Position numbers and translations under genes: made by a program
The notes under the pieces: generated by a model
What the model saw: the letters and a program-made list of their open reading frames with translations, nothing else
What the model was told of the DNA's origin: nothing
The model's database searches: none
From: Cladorrhinum sp. PSN259
Lineage: Eukaryota; Ascomycota; Sordariomycetes; Sordariales; Podosporaceae
Direction of reading: 5' to 3'
Length of the DNA: 64,000 bases
Assembly: GCA_033725935.1 (NCBI GenBank)
Contig: MU867099.1
Location: 67,981-131,980, forward strand
Part shown: piece after piece, positions 11,686 to 24,246 of the stretch
Layout: each line of letters opens with the position of its first letter
Numbering within the stretch: position 1 is the stretch's first letter

Positions 11686-12402
11686 CAAACCAGAGGAGAC
11701 TGGTGACGGGAAAATGGAATTACGAGACCGTTCGACACTGCATAATCGCACACGAAAAGTTGTCAGTCGGAAACTTATGAATATTTATTTTATAAACACT
11801 TCAACGGGATGGCAAGATTTTCAACATTATACCTCGGATATGCATGAATGATATATAGGAGTCAAAAGAGGGAGGGCGTAGATGCAGTCTCTACCGCGCA
11901 ACACTTGTAGATACCATTAGCTACAGCAGACCATTTCAACCGGTTACAAAACACTATCGATGATCACTACATCAGCACCGAGGGTTCAAGCTTAAGTGGC
12001 AGAGATTGTTGAAAATTATTGTATTTTGTATGCTCAGCGCGTCTGATGCGAACCATTGATGCCCTTGAGACTTTTGTAGACACCTCCAAGACTCCTCTGT
12101 GATGCTTGCCAAAACCAATACTGAAACCAAATTCCCAAGCCCACAATGATGAAAGAAGAATGAGCTCTCTCTATGTTGAATGATTACCCATTTTGAAACC
12201 CATGCAATACTTTGCATTTGCCATGCAAGAACCGCCCGTCTGCCCACCCGCTGAAAAGATGAAAAGTGATAAAGATAATAAAAAGTTACAACACCATACC
12301 GCGCTACCGCCGACTCCGAACAGGCCGTGTATTCCGCCGTGTTTTTGTGAAGATGCTTTTGAGCGAGCCCCCATTTCTATCCTTGATTGTATGATGGCGG
12401 AA
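11686..12402. other. Convergent 3' region of gcvT and the kinase gene
   Basis: About 0.7 kb of AT-richer DNA between two converging genes. It should contain both 3' UTRs and polyadenylation sites. No coding signal is seen. Confidence 0.6.
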
Positions 12403-13785
12403 TTATTCCTCCTGAGCCCATCTCCTCTCACGGAGAGGTTTCTCCTTGCCCGACTTCTCGCGAACACCCGTCACCTCCTGTTTCCAGGCGTAGTACTCGC
12501 CTAACCTGGTCTCGGCGTACTCTGCATAGTTGAACTCGATTTGCGAGATGGTAGCTTGAATAAGCGCCCAAATGCCCCAATAAAATCCTGGTACGCCGCG
12601 GAAGTGGTCCACCTCGGTGAGTAGTCTCTCGACTTCGGCCTCCTTGTCAACCTTTGCGGAAGCTCCAGACCTCTTCTCTTCTAGGTGAGTGAAGTATGAG
12701 TCGATATACTCGGTGATAAACTCGCGGCGTTGAGCACGAGTGGGAAGGACACTGAAGTCGCAGTCGAAACCACCCCACTCGGCGAAGTGGTTGGCAAGAT
12801 CAAAGGCAGCTGGTGAAGGAGTGGCATATTCATAGTCAATGAAGGTGACACTCTCGGTGGCCGTATCACCGTTAGTGACACCGTTGGCCTTGGGTAGCAC
12901 GATGACGTTTCCGCTAAGCAAATCGCAGTGAGCAAATACAAGCTATGATATCCTGGTTAGCAACAGACTATAAATCCAACTTTATCCATAGAATCAACCT
13001 ACGCCGTTAACTCCCAGACCAGGCCGCTGGCTCAACCGGGAGACAAGATATGACAGCTCCTTCTGCAGCTCGGCCTGTCGATCTCTTTGTGCCTCTGTAT
13101 CCGTCGGCAAAGCAAAGATCCACTTCTGCATAACGGTCCAAACGTTCGGTGGGGGTTTGCCGGGAGCAACACTGTCGATTATACGCTGATATTCGAGGTC
13201 ACCAAGGTTGGTGTCGAGGGAGACGGGCGCATCTGCTCTGGAATTCTTGCGGCTGTGACCAGTGGGAGCCCTTATGCAAGGAACCACAGCGTGCCACTGG
13301 GCAAGACGGTGCGCAACGGCCTTGTAGATGACTGGCTTGCGCAAGTCCTCGGGTTGGGTGGGGTTACCACGAATAAAGCGGTACATCATACCATTGTCGA
13401 AACGGGCAATGAGCTCAGGGGCCAACCCATGCTTCATGAGAAGCTCATGATTCTGAGTCTCGCGAAGCCGATCAATAATAAGGTCGGTCCCGTTGCCGTA
13501 GGCTCGTAGCAGAATAGCCTCCTTATCAACCTCTTCCTTAGAGAGCTCAGCTCGCTTGTTGACCGCCTTCATCAATGTGTTCGTAATGCCGTCTGTGAAG
13601 CGGTGAAACTCGATATTGGAAGCGTCATCGGCCCATTCGGGTCTGACAGTGAGCACAAGACGGCGAGCAGACTCGTCAGAGGCTGCGCTGTCATAGGAGA
13701 GTGGAATATGACGAATGTGGTGTTCAACTGCTCCCTTGGACTCTCCATTACTCTGCGACGGTCCGTTCTGCCCGCCGACAGCCAT
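12403..13785 (-). CDS. eki1: Ethanolamine (choline/ethanolamine) kinase
   Basis: There are two exons, 13785-13003 and 12942-12403, giving 440 residues. The 60-bp intron has donor GTAGGT, a branch-like CTAAC and acceptor TAG, in phase 0. Joining them restores LVFAHCDLLSGNV, the catalytic loop of the choline/ethanolamine kinase fold (HxD...N; H266, D268, N273). FIDYEYA near residue 294 corresponds to the metal-binding DFG equivalent. The downstream segment (FDLANHFAEW, GFYWGIWALIQA) is typical of the family. It phosphorylates ethanolamine (possibly choline) with ATP in the first step of the CDP-ethanolamine (Kennedy) pathway in the cytosol. The LLSGN catalytic loop favours ethanolamine kinase, but substrate choice cannot be settled from sequence. 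It shares a 0.9 kb divergent promoter with npr3. Confidence 0.9.
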
Positions 13786-14719
13786 CGTGACTGATTTCTG
13801 TATTCGACGAGGGAGGCTTGGAAGTATGGGCGTGTCTGTCTTTTGAGGATGCTAGTCGGGCGGGCACTCTTTTGTTGGGAATCGCGGGTCGGCCGTGGGG
13901 GGATAGGGCTGTTAGCGAGTTGGAGTAACAGAATGGCAAATGTTTCGTGGAACAGAACAAGGGAGGCAGCTATTCGAGAACTATGGAAAACTGCCAAGTT
14001 AGAACAACGACCTCGCAACAACCAGTGACGAAGGGAGGGATCTGCTCTTTATACCCCCTGGAAGATGGACACACTAAGGAGAACCTGGGGTAGGGAATTG
14101 GTTGGGAGGTTGGGGGTCCAACGGGGATGTCGAAATCGAAATTGTTGATGGTCTACCTACATATGAAGTAATTGCAGTAGGTCAAGCAAAAAAAGACCTG
14201 GAAGAGATCAAAAGCGAATTTTGTTTTTAGAACTCTAAAATTCGGCTCACACGATCAGTTGCCCTTTTGTCAGTTTTTCGAACGGCTCCGAAAGACCAGA
14301 ACTGGCCCAGGCTGGACTCTCTCAAAGAAGCGGGGACCCATCGCCACGGTTGCCCCTTCCCCGTGCCCTCTTCCCCTTCCAAACATTGGATGGATACTGG
14401 GTCTTGGCGGTGTTCATTTCTCGCTGTCAAAAGCTTGTGAATTGGCCCGAGCTTTGCTTTTGATGTGAATGCTGCCCCACTGATCTGCCAGGTAGTCCTT
14501 GCTACAAATAACCAGTACGACGTTCCTAGCACCGGCATTTGCAGGTTCCATGGCTTCCAGCTTCAACCCACCCCATTTCCCCGGGTCTACGCCGTCTTTT
14601 TCCAACGTCCTGCGCCGGTCGGCCACCGATCCTCGCCAGCTGTATGCCGGGGTACCTGAAAATAGCTGCATTCCAAAGTCATCACCATGTTGTGATTGAA
14701 CAATATTCTGGAAACAGCT
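13786..14719. promoter_or_regulatory. Divergent promoter region of eki1 and npr3
   Basis: This 934-bp space lies between two start codons on opposite strands. No other coding signal is seen. Open frames on both strands here lack ATG starts or domains. I found no CATGTG-type inositol-responsive element near the kinase start. Confidence 0.5.
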
Positions 14720-17528
14720 ATGGCACTCCCGGTCATCCCAAACACATGCAACTTTATGGGCGTCGCCCTTGTCATCAACAGATCTCGAGATGGCCCCCGA
14801 TTTGTGTTCCACTATCCAGCCCGTCGTCAGAGATCCAAGGGTCCCTGTGAGAAGCCAGATGACGGCGATGACGTCGATGAGGACGACATCTTGATGCAAC
14901 GCCGTTCTTCTCACGACGACTTTGGATTTGGATTTGACGCAACTGGTTCTTCCATTCTGCATGCTGAGAAGATGGCTCAGTGGAACTATGAAGACCATCT
15001 ATTCCTTGACAGTGGCACTCAGCTTGTGCCCTGGGAGCGTGTGGCTGGCTACCCTACCAAAGACCTGGAGAACATCCTGACCCCTAACAGAGCCTACCAC
15101 AAGAAGCTATTCCAGGTCTCATTGGATAACATATATGCAGTATCTTATCCTATATATGTACCCGAGAACGGCGTGTGGAAGAAAAAGAAGAAAAAAAAGC
15201 AGGAAGAAGAGCGTCAGGTCGACTCAACCTCAGCTTTGAAGGACGACGAACAATCAACTCTTCTTGAGCCAGATGCTGGAGTGAGAATCAGCGAAGCGAC
15301 GCCCCTTGAAGGGCAGCCTCAAGAAGACAAGGAAGAAAAGAAAGCATCCATGACGATGTTCAACTTGGTCTTCTTTCTGAGACCCAAGAAACACGAAGTC
15401 AAGGATCTCGTTGATATCATGTTTACTCACATAATCAAGAAGATCAACAAAGCGTACAAGTTCTGCCAAGAACGAAGTGACTTTGTGTGGAAAGAATCAA
15501 AGAGAATCCTCGCGCTCAAAGACAAGGGGCGGGAAGAGAGTAAGTGCCAGAATGCCTTCCTCCAATGAAGGGTATTTATTTGCTGACAGTTTTGTAGAGA
15601 GAAAAATGAGTCTGCTCTGGGAAGAGATACTGCAAACATCGTCATTAGCAGCTTCTATGCAAGAGATATACGAAGCTGTATCTCACAATAGAATCGCTGC
15701 TTTGCAATTAGAGACTGCCGAGGGCACGGTGACGCACTCAGTCCAGATCCCTCTACCCTTCCATATCTCTGATTTGCCGCAAGACGGCGAAGAAAGCCAC
15801 CGAGGATTATGGATGACAACGGCGAATACCTTGGCCAGTGATGAGGCATCTGAGGACCCAGGATTTCTGGACAAGAACTTTGCTCTGTTGCTAATGACCG
15901 ATGAGAAAAGAATCATAGCTGAACTACAGACTGACCCAGACGAGACAACGCAAGCCATGATAGAATTTGTCCGGCATTGCAAGCCCAATCTCTCGTAGGT
16001 GATGTCTTCCACTTTATTCGCCCCATGCTCTTTCTAACAATCCTTCAGGTTCTACCAAGTCGCGCAACAAACCAGCAACCTCCTGACCCCGGAACAAGTG
16101 CGAAGGTTTGCCCAGCACTTCATCTTCTGGCGGCGTGCTATCGCCATCCCACCACTTCATCCGCGCGACATGTACATAGTCAGCCCCAACTGCGACACGC
16201 GGAGACTTCCCCAGGCCAGCATGCAATGGGCTCGGCAGTTTCCGCTTTCACCTTCACTACCCAACTTTCTCGCCGAGCTAAGCGTTGCCCCACGCCCATA
16301 CAAACTGTACTGCCCTATCAAGCTTTACCGACCAAACTACATGCTCATGCTAGCCTGGCTCATGCGCGGAGGTTGGGTAACTCAGCTCTGTACTTTCGCC
16401 TACGTCATCGTTTGGCCCGAGATCATATACGAAGTTGAGCATGCTCTCGAAGCCGAACAAATAGCCCGTGCCAGACGAGCCCAAGAAAGGGGTCGCGAAC
16501 CAGGCAGCATAGAAAGCGACGACGCAGCAACAGTAATCGGCTCAGCGCTAGGAGACGCAGCTGTATCCAGTTTCGTCCCTCCGCTCCTGGACGACAGCGC
16601 TACCGTTACCGCATTCTCCTCAACTCCCGACTTCTCCGCCTCAACCTCAAGCAATCCGCTTCCTCATTCAAATCCATCTTCTAATCCCTTCTTTGGCGGT
16701 GAAAACCTCCCCTTGTCCCATTCCCAATCTCTTGCTTCCATCCGCTCGGCAGGCAACAACTTCCCATCCACCCCGGCACCCGCCAGTTACCTCATCCATC
16801 AACATCCCCTCCTACTCTCCTCTTCAAATTCCTTTTCCTCTCCAGACATTCACAATTTACCCTCTTCATCATCCCCGAACAACTTCCCATCACATTCAAC
16901 GTCAATTCCGGCAGAACAAATCGCAGAAAAAGCCCGTCTAGAACGCATAGCATCCAAACAGGCCCGCGAACTAGCCGAGAGCGCCACCGCCCACGCTCGT
17001 AAGACGCCTCCGCAACGAACCGCTCACCCTTCTATAAACAATGCCCGCCATCTGGAAGGCATCTCACCATACATTATCCTAGATGCCAAAAAAGCAACAG
17101 GCAAAGAATCTCTCTACCTGGAGGCCATTCGGAAACGGTTCGAACTAAAGGCAGCCGAGAGCAGAAAGGCCCGTCAGAATAACCTCGAACAAGGTGGTAG
17201 TCCAGCTGGCGATGCAAGGACAACCGCAAGCACCACCACCACCACCGCACCTGGGCCAGGGACGAGACACCATCATCAACATGCTTCGAGATTCGGTTTA
17301 TACGGATCCAATCTGCCGGGAGCAGGCGGAGTCAGTAGCAACGGAAAAGATACCAGCAGCCCAGACTGGGACGAACGGGTAGCAAAGACTTGGCCCGTCT
17401 TCGGGAAATACTTCAACGGTCGGTCTGCCCTCGAGCGGATTGCGTTGCAGGAGGACATGAAGCGCAAGGATGTGTGGAATCTTTTGACGGCCATGAGCGA
17501 GTATTTATTGTGTGTTAGACATTGGTAG
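14720..17528 (+). CDS. npr3: Nitrogen permease regulator 3 (Npr3), GATOR1/SEACIT subunit
   Basis: There are three exons: 14720-15539, 15598-15994 and 16049-17528. Introns of 58 and 54 bp have donors GTAAGT and GTAGGT and branch-like CTGAC and CTAAC. The joined product has 898 residues. The start at 14720 is the first ATG; the frame upstream begins with TTG. The N-terminus (FMGVALVINRSRDGPRFVFH) is the longin-like opening of Npr3. The exon junctions rebuild EEKRKMSLLWEE and NLSFYQVAQQTSNLLT. The C-terminus ends in a small helical domain (DVWNLLTAMSEYLLCVRHW) characteristic of the family. A Lys/Glu-rich insert lies near residues 153-165 and a long Ser/Asn/Pro-rich insert near 590-690. Npr3, with Npr2 and Iml1, inhibits TORC1 at the vacuole when amino acids are scarce. 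The partner genes are not in this window. Confidence 0.93.
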
Positions 17529-18486
17529 ACCATTGAAATCACTGTGGGCGTATTAAAAATAGGTCCGAAGGCTTCAACTGTGCATCTTAGTCAAAGCCAT
17601 GCGTGAGGACTCACTTTGCGTTCGTTCCGGATTGGTAGTTTTACTAATGGTGTTGCGGATGCGTTACTTGCTTACAAGATCAACTACACACATGAATAAA
17701 ACATACTTGAATCTGTGATGTTACCTGGATGGGTACATATTTGGTCGAGAGTGTGGAGAGATTCAATCCCCCCTCGAGGGAGCTACCTCCTGTTATTCCT
17801 ACATGTATTCATCGTCGCCAAAGTGAGCCTCAAGTACTCTAAACAGTGAAGTCAAGGTACAAAACTAGCAGACAAGACAAGACAAGCAATTTCACCAGAG
17901 TAGCAGACACATCTTGTGATACATCAAATCCACCCACAGCCCAAGCGATATAATAATGAAGAAGCGTGTGATATTAAGATGACTAAAAATTCCACAGAAT
18001 CCAAAAACGGTAAATCACAAACAAAACGCTGCATGCATGCTTGGGCCTCCTAACACCCTACCCTCCCCTCCCCTCCTGAGAAACAGAGGGGACGACAAAA
18101 CGAAAGACAAAAAGAAAATAGCGTGACCCAGCCCATAAATTGCCCAAATCCCCCCCCCTTAATTTCAGAATTCTCGAGGTATCATGGTTCAAGTGCAAAG
18201 CAAGTTGGGGAGGTAATGCCAAAGTCCGGTTATGAGAGAGTTTAGGAAAGGAAATAAAACCCCAAAGAACCCCCTGACACCAAATCTCCGCTGTGTGCAT
18301 GTTTCCTCTTTCAAGTCCGAAGCCCGATTGATTGTTGCGCCCGAACGACCCTTGATATGCTCTAAAAGACCCCGCCTCCGTCGATGCAAAGTTCTCAATA
18401 TCGAAAACCGAAATAACACAAATGAAAGGGAAAAGATGCCCGCGAGACCAAATAAGAGTGGAGAAGAAAAGAAATCGAGGACATGC
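17529..18486. other. Convergent 3' region of npr3 and the bHLH gene
   Basis: About 1 kb with a short GACAA repeat near 17872. It should hold both 3' UTRs. No coding signal is seen. Confidence 0.6.
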
Positions 18487-20052
18487 TTAGGCAGTCATGT
18501 CCATATTCATAGTGAACTCGTCCTCTTCCTTGAAGTCAAGATCTCCGCTTCCGTTATCATCGTAATCGAGGAACTCGCCAGAGTCGAGCATTTCGTGAGC
18601 CATCCCCTCATGATCTCCAGGACTGAATGTGGCATCTTCATCTGCTGGGCCTGAGTTTGTAAGACGCTTGCCTGTCCAGTCTGTGAAGTTAGGCACACGA
18701 AGACCGGACCCATCAGGTCGGGAATAAGTGAAACTCCGGGGAAGTCCAGTAGCATCATCCACTCTGTGGATCGATTCGAGGACCTCGTGCTGCATCCTCT
18801 TCTGATCATCGCTCATAGTGAACGGGATGGGTATGCCGTGAGACTTGAGGATGTTCTTCAACTCTTCTTCCTGTTCGATCTTCGCCTTGACGAACCACAT
18901 CAGATCACGGGTCCAGCTGACGGCACCATTCAAGATGTCACCCTTATTGGGGCCCTTATCCTTATCCTCGATCGGCAAGCCAGTCGTGATGTTGCCTGCA
19001 GTACCACCAGCAGCGCGACGAGCGCCTGGACCAGCCAGGGCGGACGTAGCCTGTGGAGGGCTAGGCATGGTTTCATCAATGGTCCCGTTGAGAGCTCCGT
19101 TCTGCTTAGCTTTCCTGAGCTTCTCGTCCTCCAACCGATGAATGGGTACAAGCTTGCTAAGGTCTTGAATACGCTCGTTGATGTTGTCACGTCTCCGTCT
19201 TTCGACCTGGTTGTGGGACTCACGCCGACGTTTTCGCTTGGCCTCGGTGCTCGCTACAGCACTCGCGGAATTGGTGAGTTTAGCGGGCATCGATGCGCCG
19301 CCTTTCATGATGTCCGATATGTTGTGCATACCAGCCTGATGTGGTGATGAGAAGCCGGAGGCGGAAAAGGACGAGAGACTATTTGGAGTCCCCATCCACT
19401 GCCCCGAATGTGCCTTTTCATGATGCGCACTACCTGCTCTAACAGGCGCGGAGCCAAAAGGTGATTCTGAGCCCATTGAAAGACTTGCCATCGCCGCAGA
19501 CTTGGGCGTCATTGGGTTTGGGGTTGCTGAAGGTTTACGCTGCATCGTTTGAGGCATCCGTGGACGTGCCTTGAGAAAAGAGTTGTCGCCGTTAAGCTCT
19601 CCGTTTGCCAAAGGAGATGTGGCGTACCCGATGGGCGATTGAAGCGAGCCTTGAAAAGATTGCGGATGTTGTAGTTGACGATATTGGCCAAAGCTGGTAA
19701 CATAAGGGCTATGAAGCGGATCGCCATCAGGAGTGCTGGAGAAATGCTGATCAATCGGCAAGCCGTGATGGGGCGAGCCGTATGCGCCCTGTGAAAAAGC
19801 CATGCCTCCCATACTGTCCACATTGAAGTCCTGCCCGTGATTATTCATTGGCGCTTGAGGTTCTGTCGGACTACCAAGACTCTCGAGCAACTCGTCGTCG
19901 CCGAAGGCGCCTGCGAAGCCATTCGACGCACCGCCGTGACCGCCATAGCCAGTTTGGAACGACTGGTAGTTACCAGTTGACATGGTAAGATCGTTGGGAT
20001 CGATGCCGCTGCCGGCATGACCATTCATCGGGAAGCTGTGATGGTGCGACAT
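18487..20052 (-). CDS. bHLH transcription factor with an unusually long loop (Rtg3/GlcD-gamma-like)
   Basis: One coding exon of 521 codons. The first 270 residues are Gly/Ser/Pro/Asn-rich and probably disordered. The basic region is KRKRRRESHNQVERRRRDN; H280, E284 and R288 form the H-E-R triad of class B factors that read CACGTG. Helix 1 (INERIQDLSKLVP, about 291-303) is followed by a loop of about 66 residues before helix 2 (KGDILNGAVSWTRDLM, about 370), which runs into a heptad-like segment (KIEQEEELKNIL). The C-terminus is strongly acidic, a possible activation region. The family is clear. Resemblance to Rtg3-type factors is my inference from the loop and helix 2, and no yeast orthologue is certain. 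A probable 5' UTR intron lies upstream. Confidence 0.87.
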   Translation of the reverse strand: MSHHHSFPMNGHAGSGIDPNDLTMSTGNYQSFQTGYGGHGGASNGFAGAFGDDELLESLGSPTEPQAPMNNHGQDFNVDSMGGMAFSQGAYGSPHHGLPIDQHFSSTPDGDPLHSPYVTSFGQYRQLQHPQSFQGSLQSPIGYATSPLANGELNGDNSFLKARPRMPQTMQRKPSATPNPMTPKSAAMASLSMGSESPFGSAPVRAGSAHHEKAHSGQWMGTPNSLSSFSASGFSSPHQAGMHNISDIMKGGASMPAKLTNSASAVASTEAKRKRRRESHNQVERRRRDNINERIQDLSKLVPIHRLEDEKLRKAKQNGALNGTIDETMPSPPQATSALAGPGARRAAGGTAGNITTGLPIEDKDKGPNKGDILNGAVSWTRDLMWFVKAKIEQEEELKNILKSHGIPIPFTMSDDQKRMQHEVLESIHRVDDATGLPRSFTYSRPDGSGLRVPNFTDWTGKRLTNSGPADEDATFSPGDHEGMAHEMLDSGEFLDYDDNGSGDLDFKEEDEFTMNMDMTA

Positions 20053-20171
20053 CGTTTCGGAGTGCAGTTCTGCCTAGGATGCTGCCCGGGAAATAGGGAG
20101 GTGAGGGAGAATGCGCGAAAGGGGTTATTGCTTGTTTTCGCGCTTGTATAGTTATGCGACTGTTGAGGTAT

Positions 20172-20310
20172 CTAGTGAAAGCAGTTAGTTCAAGCCCTGC
20201 GCAATACTTTAAGTAGCCACGATTGCAGTTCTGGCCAACTTCGGATGTGCCTCGACAAGGAGGGACAAGCAAAGCGGTGAGGTGCTCGAGTGAGTACAAA
20301 GTGGACTTAC
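20172..20310 (-). other. Probable 5' UTR intron of the bHLH gene
   Basis: On the minus strand, GTAAGT (first base 20310) follows GCGAG. A branch-like ACTAAC and the acceptor CACTAG end at 20172, 120 bp before the ATG. The intron would be 139 bp. No ATG lies between 20053 and 20372 on this strand, consistent with a transcribed leader. The next one upstream, at 20375, would open a 4-codon uORF that stops at once. Confidence 0.5.
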
Positions 20311-23300
20311 CTCGCAAGGGAACAAAAACGGGTGTGTAAGTGGTATTTCGACGCAACAATTTACCAGCTCCCCATTTGGTGAAGCAGCTGAAGGAGTGAA
20401 AGAGCAGTCGAATGGGTTCCGAGTAGATGAGCGGAAAAGTGAGACAGGATCAGGAGTGATGACTCGACAGCGATGTCGGGAAAAGCGGCAGGCTCGGTCA
20501 GAGACGAAAGCTGCAAACAGGCGAAGGCAAAACTATACGAATTGATGTGTTTGCAACCCTATTCGATATTCAAGGATCGAGGTGTAGCCGGCTGATAAGT
20601 CGGAGACAAGCTGAAAGTAGGGTGTGGGAAACTATGATTGGAGAGGCCGCTCGCTCGTTGATGCGACTTGGCTGTGTGGTGACTGGCGAGTGGTGAGAGT
20701 GTGTGGGTGAGAGTGGGCGCAAGTGGGTTTGAGAGACCAGGGCTCAATAAGGCGCGGCTTTACCTATTACGGAAAGATGGTCTGCCAAATAAATCGCTGT
20801 TGGGGGGCAAAAGAAGACGGACAATGCCGAAACGTTAATAAAGGGGAGACGCAGGGAAAAAAGGGGGACAGTATTGTCCTTTTCTTCTTCTCTAGACGGC
20901 TCGGGGTCGAGGAACGAGTTTTGTTGCAAGAGACTCGGCGGTCGGGGAAAGCACGAGTTCTTTTGTGAGCAGGTAGTCGATCCCGGAGCGGCACAAGGCG
21001 GGCGATTGCAGGCTTGTAGTGCAGTTTATAAGGCTTTTGTTTGCGCGCAGCTGCCTGTGTTCTCTTGGTTTGTTGGAGAAAGGGTGGTACAGCAGCGGGG
21101 GAGCAGGGAGCCGGAGTTTAAGTTGTGCGGAAAGTCGGGGTCTGGGAAGGCGGGGAAAGGAAAGAAAGTTGGGGGATGAGTGGAATGCGAGTAGCGCGTT
21201 TAGTGCACTGGAGCGGTGGGGTTTTCTCCAGGATCTTAACTTTGATCCGCAAAATCGGAGCCAGCACCGCTGAGTCCAGCAAACCGAATTTTCTGCTGTT
21301 GTCGATGAGGTAGATGGCTGGTAATGAGGGCGGGGGAGAGAGACGGGAGGTACTCGTCTGATTTTGATCTCGACTCAAGCTCTCAGTGGCCTACAGAAGG
21401 CGGAAGCAGCGGCTCTGCGTGAGGCTGAGCAAGAAAGGAGGGAAGGTCTTGGATTTCCTAGTTCGGATGGCACACGGCGTTCTTGTTGGCGCTGACTGGT
21501 CTGCAACACAGGGATATATGAATCTTAACGACACTCCGAGCGCATCGAGTCCGAGATGTAGCAAGAGTTCTCGCTTGATGAAAGTGATCTGTGATCTGTA
21601 GGCGTTGTGTTTGGTGACTAGGAATGCTAGTACCAAATTTTGTAATTTCCCCCGCTCTCTTCTGGGGGGGGTTTTTTGTTGGTTTTTTTTAGGTGGCAGC
21701 TTTCTAGCTACCTACCTAGCCCCGCTCAAAGTTGACTCGATTAGTCAAATCTTGATCTTCAGTTCGGGAAGAAAGTTGACAAGAAGTTGCCAGCTGTCCG
21801 ATGTTTGTTAGGGCGTCCCACTTTGCCGATTTTGCGGCTTTTAACTTACGCCGTTCTTTGCACTCCCTCAGTGCTGACGGTGGGTGTTGGATATCAGCAA
21901 TGTCCTGGGATCGTTTCTATTGCCTCGGACTTCCTAGCTAGGAAATGGACGATTATCGTAGATTGCAGCGCTGGAGAGGGGTGATGAAGGGTGGAGCAAA
22001 ACCCCAAGTTGCTTGACGGACGCGCCCCACTCTCAGTGACCGACAGCCAGGTTATGCCTGATTAGGATAAGCCCCGATCTGAGATGTCGATCTGTTCAGC
22101 GTCAAGGTTTTGGTTTCCCGTCCTGCCACTCGAAAGGAGCACGATGTGTCCAACAGTCCGGTCCGGGGAATGTGTTAAACTTTGTATGTCTTGGATGGAA
22201 TTTTGGTGCCGGGTGAGAGTCTCGACCGTTGAGTGTTGTGCAACAATTCCAACTGCAACTAAGTTACCCAGCGGGGACGGGGCGGGGCGGGACAGGGAGC
22301 GCCGGAGGATCCCCTCGTCAAGTGAGATGTTGAAGCAAAAGGAGCAGAAACTGGGTAGAGAGTGATAACAAGTGGCCAAAAGTCAAAAAGACTTAGTTGA
22401 TGCAAATGCGTCCCTCTTATATCATGAGCGGCGTACAGCCTCGAGCATGACAAACAAGGCAACTTATATTTGAGCCAACGTCTTCTGACTTGCCAGGTTC
22501 ACAGGCAGGGTGGGTTCAAGTTGGTGTGTTGGTGTTTCTATCTGATCTCAGGCGCATAGATGTTCAACGAGGACCTACTTAGATAGGTAGCGTTTACACA
22601 CCGCACATCAGGTTTCGACCAACTTTCACCGAGCATGTCCGAAGGCGACGGGCCTGGGGGGGGGGGGGGTATCCAACGATGAATGTGACTCGAAAGTGAG
22701 ACATCGACCCCACCCACAAAAACAAAGAAAGGTTGAAAACGAGGAACTGCCGCAACCAATACAGGCATCCCATACGTAATTGTTCTGCAATTCCAATATG
22801 ACAGAGCTCATTCTCAATATGGAGGGCGGTGGCTTGCTCCATGTAGGCAGCATTACCAGCGTTTAGCGCCACTTGCTGGAACACGAACCAGCCATCTGCC
22901 GCGCATGCATATGAAGGAGAGAAGGGATCAGCCGGCTTTCGTGTCGATTGCCGAAGATATAACATGCATAAGGTAGGTAGTTGCATGAGAGATGCAAGAT
23001 TCCATCGGTCCAATCCGATGTTTGTTGATCTTTAGACGGACGTAGAACCTGCTTCACTGGAAGATATACACCCATCTTTCTCGAAGGGGTCTTCCATGTC
23101 CTTCCGAGCGTACGGCTCGCGGCCACTGGAGCCTGAAAGAATACTTAGTGGGCAAGCGGTCCTATCCGACAGGCTGGTAACGGAGGCGTGCGGTAGGCAG
23201 AGCTTAGGAAGAAAGCGGCACAGGGCTAAGTCCGTCAAGTCCCCTATCTGCGCAAGAGAGAAGTTCTCGATGGGAGTCCTGGGAGGATGTCTGGGTATCT

Positions 23301-24246
23301 GAGAATGCCATGCTTCCCGCTGCGCCACCCGACATCCCGCGTCATGCTGCAATGTTGCTTGGAAATAGAACCATAAAAAGAGCCTACACGTGCTGATGCG
23401 TTCTGTTTGAGGTGTGGAACAAGAAAAGAAAGACAACCATCCTCCTGGGCTGCATACAAACCCATGTCGCATGGTTCGTGATCAGTTTGAGGTGGAGACG
23501 GGTTGGATGACGACCAACCACATGGCCAAGTTGCTCCAAAAGGGTGCCCTCCCAAGCTGCAGTGCGGGTGAGCTGCAGGCACCTTAGCGCAAGTCGGCGT
23601 GCGCAAGCGCAAGCGCAATCAAGCGGGCACCAGCCGAACGACCAACTTCCTTCAAAGCTTCCATCCGTCGGGTGCCCATCTTCCACCTTGCTGCACACAT
23701 CTCACAACTTCCATCCCCGCAATATCGACCTCCCTCCCTCACCCACGAGCACCACAGCCTGCTAGCTAGTGGCACCAGAGACTACTCCGGAGGGATCTGT
23801 CCGTTTCTACTTACCCCCCTTGCGACGGCCGTTATCAGGCCGGCCTCGGAATCCATTATCTCAATCCGAATATTTGCTACAAACCACCTTGTATGCCTGC
23901 GCATGACTTTTCTGACTCTATACCCGAACAAGAAAACTAATCATGCGGTCCTATCAGGATAAGCAGTCACACCGGCCGTCCAACCCTCCATCAGCAACAA
24001 TCCATCCATCGCCATAACATACCATCTTCCGACGACTTGTTTCAATCTCGATCCGTGCAAACCGGTTACTACCACACACCACAAACCTTTGCCGAGAAAA
24101 ACGCCTAGGGTCTCGCCAAGAGGAGAGAACGGTTGTTTCGTTTCCTATCCTCGCTACAGTATACTATAGCCCGACTGTTCCGTGGTTCGGTTCGTACCGG
24201 CAGTCTAGTAAACACCAAGATCCATACTCTGAAGAACTGGCCGAAG
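20311..24246. other. Long divergent intergenic region
   Basis: Almost 4 kb between the bHLH leader and sft2. It holds a run of 14 G at 22656-22669 and G/T-rich tracts near 21664-21690. Overlapping open frames on both strands, up to 146 codons, have no recognisable domain. No gene is seen. Long upstream regions are common for fungal regulators. Confidence 0.55.

Noticed and set aside
14696..14719. Upstream extension of npr3
   Set aside because: It begins with TTG. The ATG at 14720 gives the expected N-terminus.
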